Of a stretch of 11,289 bases of DNA, positions 1-7,186 are shown piece after piece; the first letter of the stretch is position 1, and each line of letters starts with the position of its first letter. Made by a program: the position numbers and the translations under genes. The notes below the pieces were generated by a model that worked only from the letters and a program-made list of their open reading frames with translations, made no database searches and was not told the DNA's origin. The DNA is from Acanthaster planci (taxonomy: Eukaryota > Echinodermata > Asteroidea > Valvatida > Acanthasteridae): the NCBI RefSeq assembly GCF_001949145.1, contig NW_019091671.1:98703-109991 (forward strand), written 5' to 3'.

Positions 1-101
1 AAAAAACAATGGCCAAAAAAAGGCGGGGGGGGGTTCTCTCCATCCCATATCTTGCTTCAAATGTGGCCTGTAGGGGCCGGTCTGGCCTATCGGAAATCAA
101 G

Positions 102-598
102 GGAATCTCTGGTCGGCCCTACAACCAGAGATCGTTCAAGCTCTTTTTCAGGTGATAAACAGACCTCACGTGGACCTCTTTGCTCAACCGCCAACATTTT
201 GCAGCCACTATCCACATCCCCAGGCATGGGTGTTCGATGCCCTACACATTTCTTGGGAGGGTCTTCCAGCTTATGCTTTCCCTCCGATATCACTTATTCC
301 ATTGGTACTGACAAAGATCGAACAATGCAATTGCCGCATTCTTCTCATCACCCCATTCTGGTCAGGACAAGCGTGGTTCCCCCGGTTAGGCAGGCTTCTG
401 ATTGATGTTCCCCTTCTTCTGCCTCCACGTTCAGATTTGTTGTTTCCACCCAGGTCTAGTCTACTGCATCCGGACCCCACTCACCTACACTTAACGTGTT
501 GGACGTTGTCACGCGATCCTTCAAGCAGAAGACCTTTCTCAAGACAATGCTGCCTTGGCTGCCAAAGGTCGACGAGAGTCCACAAGAAAGATTTATGA
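102..598 (+). pseudogene. DIRS polyprotein fragment: RNase H C-terminal region
   Basis: One frame is open from about 102 to 598. It contains NRPHVDLFAQPPTF, then VFDALHISWEGLPAYAFPP, then a stretch ending ILLITPFWSGQAWFPRL. This matches the pattern seen after RNase H in DIRS and related elements: a VDLFA motif, a DAL..W..L.AYAFPP motif and an IL.I.P.W..Q.WFP.L motif. RNase H would degrade the RNA strand of the RNA/DNA hybrid during element replication. Positions 35-101 in other frames may carry the preceding residues, but they are decayed. No initiation codon is expected because this is the interior of a polyprotein. The last roughly 60 codons are proline and serine rich and weakly conserved. 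I am confident of the family but not of the exact boundaries. Confidence 0.72.
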
Positions 599-758
599 CA
601 GCCAACTAAGACATTTTGACTCATGGTGCAAAGGACGTTCGGTGGATCCAACTGTTCCACCTCTTTCAGTTGTGACCGATTTTTTCATTCATATTTTCCG
701 CTCTGGCCTCCTTGTCTCCACAATTCGAAATTACTGCTCGGTGATGGTGGCAGTGCAT
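555..758 (+). pseudogene. DIRS tyrosine recombinase, N-terminal SAM-like domain only
   Basis: The frame reads AAKGRRESTRKIYDSQLRHF, then WCKGRSVDP, then VTDFFIHIFRSGLLVSTIRNY and VMVAVHD. This is the core-binding (SAM-like) domain that precedes the catalytic domain in DIRS tyrosine recombinases: a run of helices with a conserved S/T..Y...L..F..WC block and a later L..STIR.Y..A...VH block. The catalytic R..K..HxxR..Y region is absent, because sequence downstream of VHD belongs to a LINE reverse transcriptase in the same frame. The fragment therefore cannot recombine DNA. The frame has no ATG at its start (it opens at a TTG), consistent with being internal to a longer original gene. Confidence 0.72.
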
Positions 759-759
759 G

Positions 760-1555
760 ATAGTAAATCCAAGGCAGATATATTGAACAGATGTTTCCAG
801 AGAGCATTCGATCCGGATCACTTGTCTTCATTGCCAGACCTTCAAGGTATACAACATATATCAAAACTAGAAATCTCAACAACAGGTGTACAAAAGCTGC
901 TCAAAGACCTAGCTCCTTCTAAAGCACCCGGCCCTAACAGTATACCTCCATGGTTATTTAGAGTTGTGGCTACTCCACTGGCACCAATATTCAAGGACGT
1001 CTTTCAGACATCCATTGATGGTGGAGACGTCCTTGCAACCTGGAAAATTGCGTATGTGTCTGCTGTTTTTAAAAAGGAGATAAGTCTGATCTTTCGAGTT
1101 ATTGTCCTACATGTTTACCCCTAACATCTGTTCCTTGCAAGATGTACATCATCGCCAGCCATATCACAAAACACCTGAAGAAGTTCAATATCTTATCTGA
1201 CAATCAACATGGATTAGGGCCAGGATATCAACCCAAACTCAGATAATAACAACCCCTTTATGACATAAATCAACAAATCGATAACAAAAAGACTATGGAT
1301 GTACATGTAGATATATTGGACTTTTCAAAAGCTTTTGATAAGGTGCCCCATAAACTTGTTTTGCTAAAACTCTGTCACTATGGAATTACCGGTACACTGC
1401 ATACTCGGATTGGCAACTTTCTCAGTGGTCGTACTCAAAAAATCATCACTGAAGGACAGGCATATGAGTCCATGCCAGTTTTTAAAATACCTCTGGCGTT
1501 CCCCAATGTTCAGTCCTTGGTTTTTTTGTACCATTCCCCTGATCGATTTCGATGA
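760..1555 (+). pseudogene. LINE (non-LTR retrotransposon, CR1/Jockey-like) reverse transcriptase fragment
   Basis: The sequence follows the RT domain of a CR1/Jockey-type LINE: SKADILNRCFQRAFD; APSKAPGPNSIPPWLFR; TWKIAYVSAVFKK; LPLTSVPCKMYIIASHI; LKKFNILSDNQHG; the motif A region LDFSKAFDKVPHKLVLLKL (catalytic Asp present); and, in another frame, TSGVPQCSVLG at 1489-1521. Breaks are a one-base loss near 1076 (frame change), a frame excursion between about 1215 and 1255 that then returns, and an apparent 8-bp insertion at 1481-1488 between PV and TSG. Similarity fades after about 1540. Motif C (YxDD), thumb, endonuclease and 3' tail are absent, so the copy is truncated at both ends and inactive. 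The clade within the Jockey/CR1 group is not decided. Confidence 0.85.
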
Positions 1556-2160
1556 AACAAAATGCAATTCACAATAACAGTTGACTTTCTTCGAAATGCC
1601 AGGATCATAAATCCAGGTGCGGTTTTCCTTTGAAACATGCTCGCTTCAAGTATAAGCAAAACAACTTCAAATTAAACTCATGAACACTGAAAATACATAC
1701 ATAAATAAGAGACGAAGTTCTGTAATTAACTTGCAGAAAACCTCTGGCAACATCAATGTTTTTTTCAACCTGCAGCTTTAGGGTTGCATGCATGTATAGA
1801 CTTCTTCTGGTTCCTACATTTCCATCACGCCTTCTTTTGCGTGGGGCGGTGCGGCAGGAACCAGTGCAGCTTTGTTTGATGCACTGAGCTTTACAAATTT
1901 TGTTTTCACCACTGCGACAGCAAAACGTGAATGGGAACTTGTGAAAATAATGGAAGTTTCTTCCTAAACATTGCAAATGTAAGTAGGAAAAACACATAAA
2001 AACAAGCAGTTGAATGCGAGAAAAGGTTATTGAAAGATGTTTTGTGAAGACAGGAAAGACATCAGCCTTTCTGGACATGCCTGAATGGACACAGCTAGTC
2101 AAAATTTTAAATTGCCCAAAAGAAAATTTGATTGCACTGGGCTATCGAACGGCGATTCGT
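1556..2160. other. Unassigned interval with one long orphan reading frame
   Basis: No family is recognised here. The minus strand is open from 2102 to 1605 (165 codons), including a Cys-rich and basic stretch around CKAQCIKQSCTGSC followed by APRKRRRDG (roughly 1820-1900). The middle of the interval is richer in CpG than its flanks. Upstream of the Cys-rich part the translation is hydrophobic and low in complexity, more like read-through of non-coding DNA. A splice-acceptor-like pyrimidine stretch ending in CAG sits just before the Cys-rich part on the minus strand, so a single exon cannot be excluded. It lies between the LINE and Polinton relics and may be debris of either. Confidence 0.3.
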
Positions 2161-2164
2161 CATG

Positions 2165-2320
2165 TCCTGATCTTTATACACTTTTGACATCTGAATACAC
2201 TCGCTAAAAATAAGAATGAGGCTTACCATTTATCTTTACTTTAACATCAGAAAAATCTTTTGTTTTTCTACACCCGCTGCACACTTTTGTATATCCGGTT
2301 TGGATTCTGTTGTCATTGTT
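2165..2320 (-). pseudogene. Small zinc-ribbon-like protein of the Polinton relic, broken
   Basis: Read on the minus strand, positions 2311-2204 give TGYTKVCSGCRKTKDFSD, then VKINGKPHSYF and a TAG stop (2204-2206), with YSDVKSV continuing in the same frame. The CxxC knuckle followed by TK..SD..VK.NGK resembles small zinc-ribbon proteins (CxxC...CxxC) common in large DNA viruses and some mobile elements. The second CxxC expected after the NGK segment is not intact, because the stop falls there. An ATG lies just upstream near 2320 but in another frame. The role is unknown; nucleic-acid binding is only a guess. It sits directly downstream of the ATPase on the same strand, which is why I place it in the Polinton. 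Confidence 0.45.
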
Positions 2321-2366
2321 TTTATTTGTTACTTTTTACAAATTATATTTAATTTTTTTTTTTTTT

Positions 2367-2940
2367 TTACAACAGTGAACAAGACATAGGGAGCTCTGTT
2401 TTTAAAACCAATTTGGAATACTTCACGGCGCACAAGAGTCATTTCAACCAAGCCCTTTCATTGTCCAGAACCATGTCGTTTTCGTCCAAAGCCTGATTAA
2501 AGCAGTGTTCTCACGGTAGTCTTTAAGAACAGAGTTGTACTTCTGGGTTAAGAGCCAGCACAAATGATTATATTGTCGTCCAGAAAACACCATGTGGCTC
2601 AATGCACATGCCTTTTTTCTGTACTTGATGTCTCGGTGAGAAGAACAGCTGTCTGCAAAAGTCCAGAGCTGTTAATGTTGTCAATAACATTACGGTACAA
2701 GATCAGAGCTTAAGTTTCAATTCTTCTCAATGAAAGTCATACAAAAAGACGTTATGTCGGTGTAGACCTGTACAAGTGGTCTAAATAAGTTTTATTCTTG
2801 AACAATGTCGGGCACATAATCACGATCAATTCAAAGACATAGCGGTACTCAGTTTCTAAAAGATCTATGACCAACTTGGTCTTCCTGGGGTTTGTTTTGC
2901 CTACGATTAAAGCGCAGTGTGGTTTGTGTTTTTGACTCAT
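2367..2940 (-). pseudogene. Polinton FtsK/HerA-type genome-packaging ATPase, degraded
   Basis: An ATG at 2940 opens a frame reading KPHCALIVGKTNPRKT, then VIDLLETEYRYVFELIVIM with CPTLFKNK, ending at 2752. Further segments in other frames follow. VIDNINSS (near 2680) is at the Walker B position, VFSGRQ and LLTQKYNSVLKDYRENT (about 2500-2595) match the sensor region typical of these ATPases, and ALDENDM plus KLVLKTELP run to a TAA at 2367-2369. The enzyme would pump element DNA into a capsid. The full span of about 191 codons is close to the usual length of the family. The Walker A loop reads GKTNPRKT, so its conserved internal glycines are lost. With at least two frame changes and a stop, it is a pseudogene. 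It begins 100 bp after the capsid gene ends, on the same strand. Confidence 0.8.
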
Positions 2941-3039
2941 TTTAATTTTAGCAAGTTTTATTCTAAACCAAGCTGAAACCCATTTAAAAAAGAAATGCCA
3001 AAACAAACTCGGTGAAATTCAGAGCTAGATTAGGAAGCT

Positions 3040-4244
3040 TTAAAACACCAACTTCTTAAAATTTCCATTTTCGATAGTAAGCTGAGCATCCATGACTATC
3101 TGAGGGGGCCACCAGTTTCAGCTTCTTTTGTCATTTGTATCGAGATGCCGCTTCCATCGCTGATGGGACATCCCAATCCATGGGTAGTGTTGTCATCGAA
3201 GCTTCTGAAGTCCAGCCATAAACTGTACTTGTCTTTCAGGTGATAGGCCATGTCTATACCTGTCAGATTTAAGTCTTTAACAACAGCTCGCCCTAACTTG
3301 GTTTCAGAGTTTCAAAAAACTTCGTTCAAAAGTTGGTATACGAACATGCCTTACGAGTACATTTGGTTATGCTTGCCCTCTACGGTAATGCTGGTTTTTG
3401 TGACATGGGGATTGTAAAACCACTGAGGGTTCTTGATGGCAGAATCTTTAAACAAAAACAAGATGCCTTTCAAGTTTTTAATCATTGACCGAGACATTCT
3501 ACAACATGTAAAAATTGTTTACCGTTTGCATTTCCAAGTTGTGAATCTGGTTAAACAAGCAGTGCACTGAGCCCCGATGTTTACTGCAGATCGCTCAGCC
3601 AAATCTCGGTTGGTTACAACTTTTTACTCCAGACACAGGGTATTGCGCGGCTGTATCTGTATTCTTCACAACTTCATCGTGATCATTAAACTTGAGTTCG
3701 TACGTCAACAGTTGTTTGATAAAAAAAGGCATGTGATCCATTAACAGCTGAACATCCAGAGGAATCGCGTACCTGCTTCCAAATGTTTACCTTTATCTTT
3801 GGCTGAGTCGTTGGGGTCGCCTGCTCCCAAATGGAGCTTAGCCCAGTTTTCTCATTCGAGTCCAAAGTAAGCCATGTTTTTAGTGATGTTGGTGTGTAAT
3901 TAATTGTCTTTAAAATTGATGGACGTGTCCGTGTCTCTGTAGCTCACAATCTCATTGCCTTGCAACTTTACATACATTTCTTGAATTAAGTTTTGGGCTA
4001 CATTGTTGTACACGCTTCTGTTGTCGTCCAATGTGTCATCTAGCTCGAGCTTGAACACTAGTTCACTCATGTTGGGTACAATCACGTCATCTACACCTAA
4101 CGGAGGGCACTTAACAATCAGTTTTTGTCCTGAGCTGATGGTACTACGGTTAAGGGTAATCACAACGTCTTTCCTTTCGCCTTTGATAGCTCTTGGCAAT
4201 TTTAACCATCTGTTTGGGTTTAGTTTCTTGCTGCACTGATTCAT
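3040..4244 (-). pseudogene. Polinton major capsid protein (double jelly-roll), degraded
   Basis: The ATG at 4244 is followed by RWLKLPRAIKGERKD, VVITLNRS and PLGVDDVIVPNMSEL, then NNVAQNLIQEMYVKLQGNEI. This is the N-terminal jelly roll of the Polinton capsid family, which includes proteins annotated as F54H12.2-like. After a TAA at 3900-3902 the same frame continues with ENWAKLHLGAGDPNDS past a TGA. A frame change near 3785 leads to YAIPLDVQLLMDHMPFF. Later blocks are LKGILFLFKDSA and NPQWFYNPHVTKTSITVEG (about 3390-3490), KDKYSLWLDFRS (about 3200-3230) and MDAQLTIENGNF, ending at a TAA (3040-3042). The full span is about 400 codons. At least two in-frame stops and three frame changes rule out function. 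The open frame extends upstream to 4628, but that part lacks family similarity and overlaps the integrase, so I start at 4244. Confidence 0.85.
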
Positions 4245-4433
4245 CTTTTTAAGATATACTTTCTTTAATTGATACTTCTTTAATTTAAATGTTTTAAATT
4301 TAAGAGACTTTTTAAAACTGTTATAATGGTTGGTGGCGCTATCATCAATGCACCAGCATTCACCGGGTATAATTTTTTGTTTAGTGGCATCTCCCAACAA
4401 AAAAGTCGACAAAGAACAAAAGAGACACAATTT

Positions 4434-5076
4434 ACTGGGACAGAATTTACAACTGAATTTAACACTTTGTTTAAAAGTAAAAAGTAAATTTGCTTGTAGG
4501 TGAGCCAGTGGTTCACCGATTGCAAGGGATTGTTGAACGGTATAATATGACTTTGGCTGAACGGTTGTTTGGACACAAATACGCACAAGAAATGTTAAAC
4601 TTGGGTGGGGGGGGGTTGAGCAAAACACCGAATGGGTTTACCCCTGGTCATGAAAGTCTTGAACGATAAAAAGACCAGTTGATCAGAGACCATCAAGATT
4701 AAGAGCTCAGTCCTACTGAAGTGATCATGCTTGATTGCGTGAAACAGTTACCGGCGGTTGTGAATGGAGCCAACCCAACTCTACTGACTTGAGCGGCAGA
4801 GAAAACCGATACTTAACAATGCTTTAGTCCGGTACTTGTATTACCCGTGTGAACAAGAAAGTGGTAGCATCAGTACAACAACTGATCATATTTGTACCAA
4901 ATATTTGTACCATGTCCCAAATTGAAAAGAAAACAAGTCAGTTTAAAAGAGTGAAGGGTAAGAAGGTAACACTGGGTCCTACGCTGTACTACCTGACCAA
5001 AGAGCCAAAACGCTTGTTTGTGTGAGAAGAACTGAGTCATTCCTGGAGACAGAGAGTTACCACCCAGCTCTTATAG
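4434..5076 (+). pseudogene. Polinton retroviral-type integrase, C-terminal half, degraded
   Basis: Segments in several plus-strand frames follow the Polinton integrase. TGTEFTTEFNTLFKSKK (4434-4484) holds the end of the DDE core. GIVERYNMTLAERLFGHKYA (about 4526-4585) has the catalytic Glu codon at 4535-4537. VMKVLNDKKT starts at 4647, NNALVRYLYYPCEQESG at 4815, and GPTLYYLTKEPKRLFV precedes a TGA at 5023-5025, with EELSH continuing to a TAG at 5074-5076. The enzyme would insert element DNA into the host genome by a DDE mechanism; the C-terminal segment is the conserved SH3/chromo-like tail region. The N-terminal zinc finger and the first catalytic Asp are missing. One frame change coincides with a run of nine G (about 4607-4615). 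The 3' end overlaps the polymerase relic on the other strand. Confidence 0.82.
4888..4912 (+). repeat. Tandem 12-bp direct repeat inside the integrase relic
   Basis: The 12-mer ATATTTGTACCA occurs at 4888-4899 and again at 4901-4912, separated by one A. The 13-bp unit changes the reading frame exactly where the integrase moves from the NNALVRYLYY frame to the LGPTLYYL frame, so a small tandem duplication is a plausible cause of that break. Confidence 0.7.
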
Positions 5077-5250
5077 TTATGTTTCTTAACCAAATAACCT
5101 ATACCCTTTGGTAACAAGAACCATTTGGCATCCAAAGCACTTAGCGACAGCTTATTCTGCGTCACAGTATACAACAAGTGCTTATCTGCTGAGAGTTCTT
5201 TGGTTCTCATTTAAACAAATAGTCAAAAGCTTTTCCATATCAAGCCTCTA
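5037..5250 (-). pseudogene. Polinton protein-primed family B DNA polymerase, extreme C-terminus
   Basis: On the minus strand, positions 5210-5037 read KELSADKHLLYTVTQNKLSL, then SALDAKWFLLPKGIGYL, ending in a TGA at 5037-5039. Just upstream, in another frame, is KAFDYLFK (about 5215-5240). The pattern (a DY.. segment, a H.LYT..Q.K..LS block, then D.K..L..G) matches the C-terminal end of virus-like family B DNA polymerases found in Polinton-type elements. Palm, exonuclease and terminal-protein domains are not present upstream, so more than 95 percent of the gene is gone. The usual DDKR-like motif appears as DAKW. This call rests on a short segment and on its position beside the integrase. Confidence 0.55.
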
Positions 5251-5994
5251 AACAGTCAAGTAAAATGCCTATTCCTTAACAAAAACACCCAGTAATGGCT
5301 TTTATGTGCAGGCACTGTGTACAAATATGTCCTGTGCAAAAGCGTAGTACACTCTTTGTTGTCAACCAGCAATATCAAGTACAGCAGTGTCTGACAGATC
5401 GGATCGACAAGACAAGCAAAGTTTGTGTTGTCATTGATTGTTGGTGTTTTGAATAAACAACATGTTTGACTGCTGGAATCATGCGTGTCCTTGTAATTTT
5501 CCCCAACACCTAAGGAATGCATTCAGCTTAAATGCCCTTGAAAGATTTTGTAGAGATTTCAACTAATCATAGCACGTTTATCGCACAAACATTTGCCATT
5601 GGTCTGCAGTATGCCCAATTCCAATTAGTACATGTACGTCTGAAATTTGCACCCACAATTTGCATAAATTTATATTTATGCATAACAAAAAACCTAAGAA
5701 ACAGGTTATTGTGTAATAAAAGTCCCAGGTATTGTTTCTGAAATTTGTGGTTGCTGACAAAAAGTTACTCGAAATGATAAAACCACCACTTAAAATGTGC
5801 AGCTTTTTGTACATGCCACAAAGCATCTTTCAAAATTCATCATATTTCAAAGTTGGCAGATGGAGAGCCACACTGGCTACCCACTGTTTAGAATGTAAAT
5901 ACCCTGTAGATATGGAATCACAACCACACTCTCTTTACCAATGGTACATGTATCACTATGTAGAGTGAAAAGAAGTTGTTCAAGAATTTTTTAC
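5251..5994. other. No gene recognised; 3' flank or intron of the HPS1-like gene
   Basis: Reading frames here (minus 5522-5256 and 5826-5578, plus 5532-5741 and 5732-5968) show no family motif, and their composition looks like translated AT-rich non-coding DNA. Sequence just below 5995 begins with GTAAAAAA on the minus strand, the donor side of an intron that follows exon 5995-6165. A short perfect inverted repeat at 5661-5682 is listed separately. Confidence 0.6.
5661..5682. repeat. Perfect 9-bp inverted repeat with 4-nt loop
   Basis: TGCATAAAT at 5661-5669 is the exact reverse complement of ATTTATGCA at 5674-5682, with TTAT between. It is AT-rich, so a chance origin is likely. Confidence 0.6.
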
Positions 5995-6165
5995 CTTAAA
6001 CTTCTTGGCATGCTCACAGATTTGTTTGATGACATTTTCTAATGCTTCTGATAAGGTTCGTAGAGAAAAACTTTGTTGAACTTCTGTCACCTCACTCCTT
6101 GGTTGGCTAATCAGGTTTAGGAGGTACAATGCATTGTTGATTAACTTGGCCAGTTGTACTCTCAC
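5995..6165 (-). CDS. HPS1: HPS1-like protein, internal exon (third of three in this window)
   Basis: A 171-nt exon of 57 codons. On the minus strand it begins after TTTTAAAG (acceptor AG at 6166-6167) and ends before GTAAAA (donor GT at 5993-5994), open throughout in phase 0. The translation starts VRVQLAKLINNALYLLNLIS and ends LENVIKQICEHAKKFK, and is strongly helical. Appended to the exon at 6436-6660, it parallels, at nearly the same length, the segment of human HPS1 running from LALVLSQLMDGFSMLEKKL to the RMDKFVKNRG region (from memory). HPS1 pairs with HPS4 in BLOC-3, a guanine-nucleotide exchange factor for Rab32 and Rab38 in lysosome-related organelle biogenesis. No stop or frameshift is seen. 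I infer the gene assignment from this pattern; the exon call is firmer than the name. Confidence 0.55.
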
Positions 6166-6435
6166 CTTTAAAATAATTGATAAGGAGGTTTTCATACACA
6201 GAAGAATTTAAACAATGAGTAGCTGCAATAATCGCAGAATCGAGAACAAAAGGCTTGAAGTACTTCACAGGGTTGGCATTAACTTTAACAAAGCCAAAAT
6301 TGTAAATACCAAAACTTGTTAGAGCTGTGGAGATGAATATTACATTTAAATGGTTTACTTGTCAAGCATTGGTACCAGTATGAACACATAAATACTGCAA
6401 GTAACATTGCAAAGGGATGCTACAAAAATACTGAC
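6166..6435 (-). other. Intron between HPS1-like exons (270 bp)
   Basis: On the minus strand it starts GTCAGTAT (donor at 6434-6435) and ends ATTATTTTAAAG (acceptor AG at 6166-6167). It is AT-rich with no feature of its own, and joins flanking exons phase 0 to phase 0. Confidence 0.6.
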
Positions 6436-6660
6436 CTGACTGACAATAACCATAGTGGTTCCAGGAAGGACGGGTACAAATTGCAGTATATGAGGTGCAC
6501 AATTGCAAAATGGTTGCTGTAAGAATGCTGGCATACGCACACAGTCTCGCTTGTCACTGTCTAGATTCTCACTAGCAATGACACTACCTGACACAGAAAC
6601 AGTATCAGCTACTGGCAAAGCTTGGCCACATTCGTTACTATCCTTGCTGGAATATGGCTC
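6436..6660 (-). CDS. HPS1: HPS1-like protein, internal exon (second of three in this window)
   Basis: A 225-nt exon of 75 codons, phase 0 at both ends. The acceptor is TTTCTTTGTACCAG just above 6660 and the donor is CAG/GTCAGT at 6435-6434. The first part is acidic, serine rich and probably disordered (EPYSSKDSNECG and SVIASENLDSDKRD). It then becomes ordered: FLQQPFCNCAPHILQFVPVL followed by PGTTMVIVSQ. The C...PH....P....G...V pattern aligns with the human HPS1 segment [20 protein letters not shown] (from memory), which likewise follows a poorly conserved linker. This is the start of a folded longin-like domain in the BLOC-3 subunit, by my reading of the family. The alternative is an unrelated protein with a similar strand-loop-strand pattern; a profile search would settle it. 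Confidence 0.55.
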
Positions 6661-7186
6661 CTGGTACAAAGAAATCCCCAAATCATCTCAATTACAACCT
6701 GTGAGCTCAGTCACTTTGAAATATACACCGGTACCTCTAAATATGTACTTCTTTTTTAAAAGGAAATATAATACACAAATATTTCACTTTAAAGGACACT
6801 CTAAACTATGACAGCAAAATATGAGGAAAAATGGGAACAAAGTCTGAATATTACATACAAGGTAATTATCGTATTGACATCCTGATGGGATAATTCAATC
6901 TAAACTGCACCGTTCCTGACAATGGGTAGAGAATATACTTATATCGGTGTTTATTTTTTTGTTTTATTGTTTTAATTATTGGTGTTTATTTGTAATTTTA
7001 TTAAAATTTCTTGGGCAGGACCTACTATAACTTATCATTCAGTGCATTAGAAGTACACTGTTGTTTGCAGTCTTTGATTTTATGAATCCACACACAAGAA
7101 TACATAAACACAGTTGAAAAGAACACAAACCATATATGGGTAATTCATATGCACGTCAAGCTACAAGAAAGAAAGACTATCAATAC
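6661..7186 (-). other. Intron between HPS1-like exons (526 bp)
   Basis: On the minus strand it begins GTATTGATAG (donor at 7186-7185) and ends TTTCTTTGTACCAG. It contains T- and A-rich stretches around 6940-7010. No coding similarity or RNA gene is seen. Confidence 0.6.

Larger units (their letters stand above)
35..762 (+). mobile_element. DIRS-type retrotransposon fragment (RNase H end plus start of tyrosine recombinase)
   Basis: The strand encodes, in order, the end of a DIRS RT/RNase H polyprotein and the N-terminal domain of a tyrosine recombinase, which is the gene order of DIRS1-group elements. These elements integrate with a tyrosine recombinase instead of a DDE integrase. The left end is cut by the window or lost, and the right end stops abruptly near 759, where LINE reverse transcriptase begins. 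No split direct repeats or inverted termini of a complete DIRS element are visible. The two coding parts lie in different frames and overlap slightly, as in many DIRS elements, so part of the frame change may be original. Confidence 0.75.
2165..5250. mobile_element. Degenerate Polinton/Maverick (virus-like DNA transposon) relic
   Basis: Five decayed genes characteristic of Polinton/Maverick elements lie together: a zinc-ribbon-like small protein, a packaging ATPase, a double-jelly-roll capsid protein, an integrase and a family B DNA polymerase tip. Polintons are large animal DNA transposons related to adintoviruses and virophages. A complete one is usually 15-20 kb with long terminal inverted repeats. 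Only about 3 kb remains: no terminal repeats, no protease, no recognised minor capsid gene and almost no polymerase. Orientation is mixed: integrase is on the plus strand and everything else on the minus strand. Multiple stops and frameshifts in every gene show an old, dead insertion. Boundaries are set by the outermost recognisable coding similarity, not by element ends. Confidence 0.82.

Noticed and set aside
2352-2368. Poly-T run as a retroposon tail
   Set aside because: It directly follows the stop of the ATPase relic, and no retroposon body ends there; slippage at an A/T run is simpler.
4003-4239. 78-codon plus-strand frame
   Set aside because: It is antisense to the N-terminal capsid segment and has no family similarity of its own.
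4245-4628. In-frame 128-codon N-terminal extension of the capsid frame
   Set aside because: The extension lacks capsid similarity and overlaps the plus-strand integrase, whose motifs are clear; the ATG at 4244 sits where the family begins.
5256-5522. 88-codon minus-strand frame as more of the DNA polymerase
   Set aside because: No polymerase motif could be found in it, and the recognisable polymerase tip stops at about 5250.
6503-6811. 102-codon plus-strand frame
   Set aside because: It is antisense to the splice-bounded exon 6436-6660 and has no recognisable motif.
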